64,000 bases of DNA from Hydractinia symbiolongicarpus (Eukaryota > Cnidaria > Hydrozoa > Anthoathecata > Hydractiniidae): contig NC_079877.1 in assembly GCF_029227915.1 (NCBI RefSeq), forward strand, positions 33,445,851 through 33,509,850, read 5' to 3'. This document shows positions 61,984 through 64,000 of this stretch, in pieces. The stretch's first letter is position 1, and every line of letters begins with the position of its first letter. The notes under the pieces are model-generated. The model saw nothing but the letters and a program-made list of their open reading frames with translations. It was not told where the DNA came from and searched no databases. Made by a program: the position numbers and the translations under genes.

Positions 61984-63690
61984 TAATTTAAAAAATCGTT
62001 CTGGAAATGAATTTACTCACAGGGTACTTTATTTGTATACTTTTGACTATACGGGCCAAGCCCGGGATTTACGGGAAATCGCGGATTTTCGTTTGCCGGC
62101 GATTAAACTTCTTTTATTCAGCTTCTCATCAAAAATGAAAACACTTTTGAAAACAACAAGTCTCATGCGTTTTAGTGGTGAAAAGGTAATTTAAAAAATC
62201 GTTTTGGAAATGAGTTTTCTCACAGGGTACTTTCTTTGTATACATTCGACTATACGGGCCAAGCCCGGGATTTACGGGAAATCGCGGGTTTTCGTTTGCC
62301 GGCGATTAAACCACTTTCATTAAGCGTCTCATCAAAAATGAAAAAATTTTTGAAAACTACAAGTCTCATGCGTTTTAGTGGTGAAAAAATAATTTAAAAA
62401 ATCGTTCGGGAAATGCGTTTACTCCCTGGGTACTTTCTTTGCATACTTTTGACGATGCGGGCCGAGTCCGGGATTTACGGGAAATGGCGGGTTTTCATTT
62501 GCCGGCGATTAAACTTCTTTTATTCAGCGTCTCATCAAAAATGAAAACATTTCTGAAAACTACAAGTCTCATGCGTTTTAGTGGTGAAAAAATAATTTAA
62601 AAAATCGTTCGGGAAATCAGTTTACTCCCTGGGTGCTTTCTTTATATACATTCAACTATACGGGACAAGCCCGGGATTTACGGGAAATCGCGGGTTTTCA
62701 TTTGCCGGCGATTAAACTTCTTTTATTCAGCGTCTCATCAAAAATGAAAACACTTTTGAAAACTACAAGTCTCACGCGTTTTAGTAATTTAAAAAATCGT
62801 TCGGGAAATGAGTTTACTCCCTGGGTAATTTCTTTGTATACTTTTGACTATACGGGCCGTGTCCGGGGTTTACAGGAAATGGCGTGTTTTGTTTGCCTGC
62901 GATTAAACTTCTTTTATTCAGCATCTCATCAAAAATGAAAACATTTTTGAAAACTACAAGTCTCATGCGTTTTAGTGGTGAAAAGGTAATATAAAAAATC
63001 GTTTTGGAAATGAGTTTACTCACAGGGTACTTTCTTTTTATACATTCGATTATACGGGCCCAGCCCGGGATTTACAGGAAATCGCGGGTTTTTGTTTGCC
63101 GGCTATTAAACCACATTCATTAAGCGTCTCATCAAAAATAAAAACATTTCTGAAAACTAAAAGTCTCATGCGTTTTAGTGGTGAAAAAATAATTTAAAAA
63201 ATCGTTCGGGAAATAAGTCTACTCCCTGGGTACTTTCTTTATATACATTCAACTATACTGGCCCAGCCCGGGATTTACAGGAAATCGCGGGTTTTTGTTT
63301 GCCGGCTATTAAACCACATTAATTAAGCGTCTCATCAAAAATAAAAACATTTCTGAAAACTACAAGTCTCATAGGCTTTAGTGGTGAAATAATAATTTAA
63401 AAAATCGTTCGTGAAATGAGTTTACTCCCTGGGTACTTTCTTTGTATACTTTTGACTATACGGGCCGAGTCCAGGATTTACGGGAAATCGCAGGTTTTCG
63501 TTTGCCGGCGATTAAACGCCTTTTATACAGCGTCTCATCAAAAATGAAAATATTTGTGATAACTACAAGTCTCATGCGTTTTAGTGGTGAAAAGATAATT
63601 TCAATAATCGTTTTGGAAATGCGTTTACTCACAGGGTACTTTCTTTGTATACATTCGACTATACGGGCCAAGCCCCGGATTTACGGGAAA
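61984..63690 (-). repeat. 1815-bp-period duplication, copy 2
   Basis: Near-identical to 60169-61876. Differences seen: TTACGGGAAATCG against TTACGGCAATTCG (60256), a lost C in TGTTTTGTTTGCC at about 62890, AGGTAATATAAAA against AGTTAATATAAAA near 62984. The 61877-61983 spacer matches 59862-59969 (offset 2015), so one monomer's worth was lost or gained relative to the first junction. Confidence 0.92.
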
Positions 63691-64000
63691 TTGCGGGTTT
63701 TCGTTTGCCGGCGATTAAACCACTTTCATTAAGCGTCTCATCAAAAATGAAAACATTTCTGAAAACTACAAGTCTCATGCGTTTTAGCGGTGAAAAAATA
63801 AGTTAAAAAATCGTTCGGGAAATCAATTTACTCCCTGGGTACTTTCTTTACATACATTCAACTATACGAGTGGAGCCTGGGATTTACGGGAAATCGCGGG
63901 TTTTCGTTTGCCGGCGATTAAACTTCTTTTATTCAGCGTCTCATCAAAAATGAAAACACTTTTGAAAACTACGAGTCTCACGCGTTTTAGTGGTGAAAGA
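63691..64000 (-). repeat. Terminal right-arm monomers, array continues off the edge
   Basis: 63840-64000 (TTTACATACATTC, ATACGAG, GGAGCCTGGG, CTACGAGTCTCACGCG, GGTGAAAGA) resembles 45120-45280 and 45730-45890, about 18 kb away. The window stops in mid-array with no unique flank. Confidence 0.85.

Larger units (their letters stand above)
32072..64000 (-). repeat. Satellite array, right arm (same monomer, inverted)
   Basis: About 157 monomers of the same satellite in reverse orientation; the anchor now reads CGTTTTAGTGGTG. The arm continues past the right edge. Subtypes here are mostly distinct from the left arm: for example TTTATATACATTCAACTATAC, GGCTATTAAACCACATTCATT, GTGAAATAATAATTT and GATAACTGCAAG are common here and rare or seen only once on the left in reverse complement. 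No gene, RNA gene or mobile element is visible anywhere in it. Confidence 0.97.

Noticed and set aside
1211-63732. About 100 ORFs of 61-120 codons on both strands, many nearly identical (for example the family beginning MGNQFTPWVLSLYTF and the family beginning MARIVECIQRKYP)
   Set aside because: They are fixed windows of the 203-bp monomer, present on the minus strand in the left arm and the plus strand in the right arm, or antisense to each other. Because 203 is not a multiple of 3 they shift frame every monomer. There is no codon-level constraint, start context or neighbouring gene structure. I treat none as coding.
1-64000. CRISPR array (long series of regular repeats)
   Set aside because: There are no short repeats separated by unique spacers; the whole 203 bp is repeated, and no cas-like gene is present.
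1-64000. Transposon or LTR/SINE origin of the monomer
   Set aside because: I saw no terminal repeats, target-site duplications, poly(A) tails or RNA polymerase III A/B boxes (no GGTTCGANNCC). The tandem head-to-tail structure is sufficient explanation.
1-64000. Alpha satellite, Arabidopsis 180-bp or legume centromere satellite identity
   Set aside because: The monomer length and overall sequence do not match what I remember of these families; short resemblances such as AGCGTCTC are too brief to support a relation.

Overview
The window is a single block of eukaryotic satellite DNA. From base 1 to base 64000 it is a tandem array of a monomer of about 203 bp, roughly 315 copies, with no unique flank at either end and no interruption by any other sequence. 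I find no credible protein gene, rRNA, tRNA, transposon, CRISPR array or bacterial signal. All open reading frames recur with the monomer period, in one frame or another of the same repeat, and none exceeds 120 codons. I do not recognise the satellite family and cannot name the organism. The length, purity and higher-order structure suggest a centromeric or pericentromeric (or other heterochromatic) array.

Layout. Bases 1-32069 (left arm) carry monomers in one orientation. Bases 32072-64000 (right arm) carry them in the opposite orientation. The switch occurs inside a monomer at 32069-32072, so the window is a giant imperfect palindrome with a centre of about 34 bp. Each arm is a mosaic of blocks homogenised at different multiples of the monomer. 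In the left arm these are a 15-monomer tandem duplication (3132-9217), a 6/5-monomer duplication (15264-17493), an 8-monomer block shared between 19.1-20.75 and 25.8-27.45 kb, a 7-monomer duplication (23658-26499), a 3-monomer duplication (27443-28660) and a 5-monomer duplication (28661-30690). In the right arm they are a 5-monomer higher-order repeat (32.6-38.6 kb), a dimer array (41281-42904), a 7-monomer unit (47131-49170), another 5-monomer array (48171-53780), a 3488-bp tandem duplication (51648-58623) and an 1815-bp duplication (60169-63690).

The two arms differ in monomer subtypes but share them through small islands. The left arm holds right-arm-type monomers at about 20.75-22.32 kb, and the right arm begins with left-arm-type monomers (32072-32460, again at 34430-34690). 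Many left-arm monomers contain a 17-bp site that differs from the mammalian CENP-B-box core at one of nine positions. Apart from one site at the inversion junction I see none in the right arm. Nothing in the window acts as a conventional gene system. The interest is in array architecture, recombination scars and possible centromere function.
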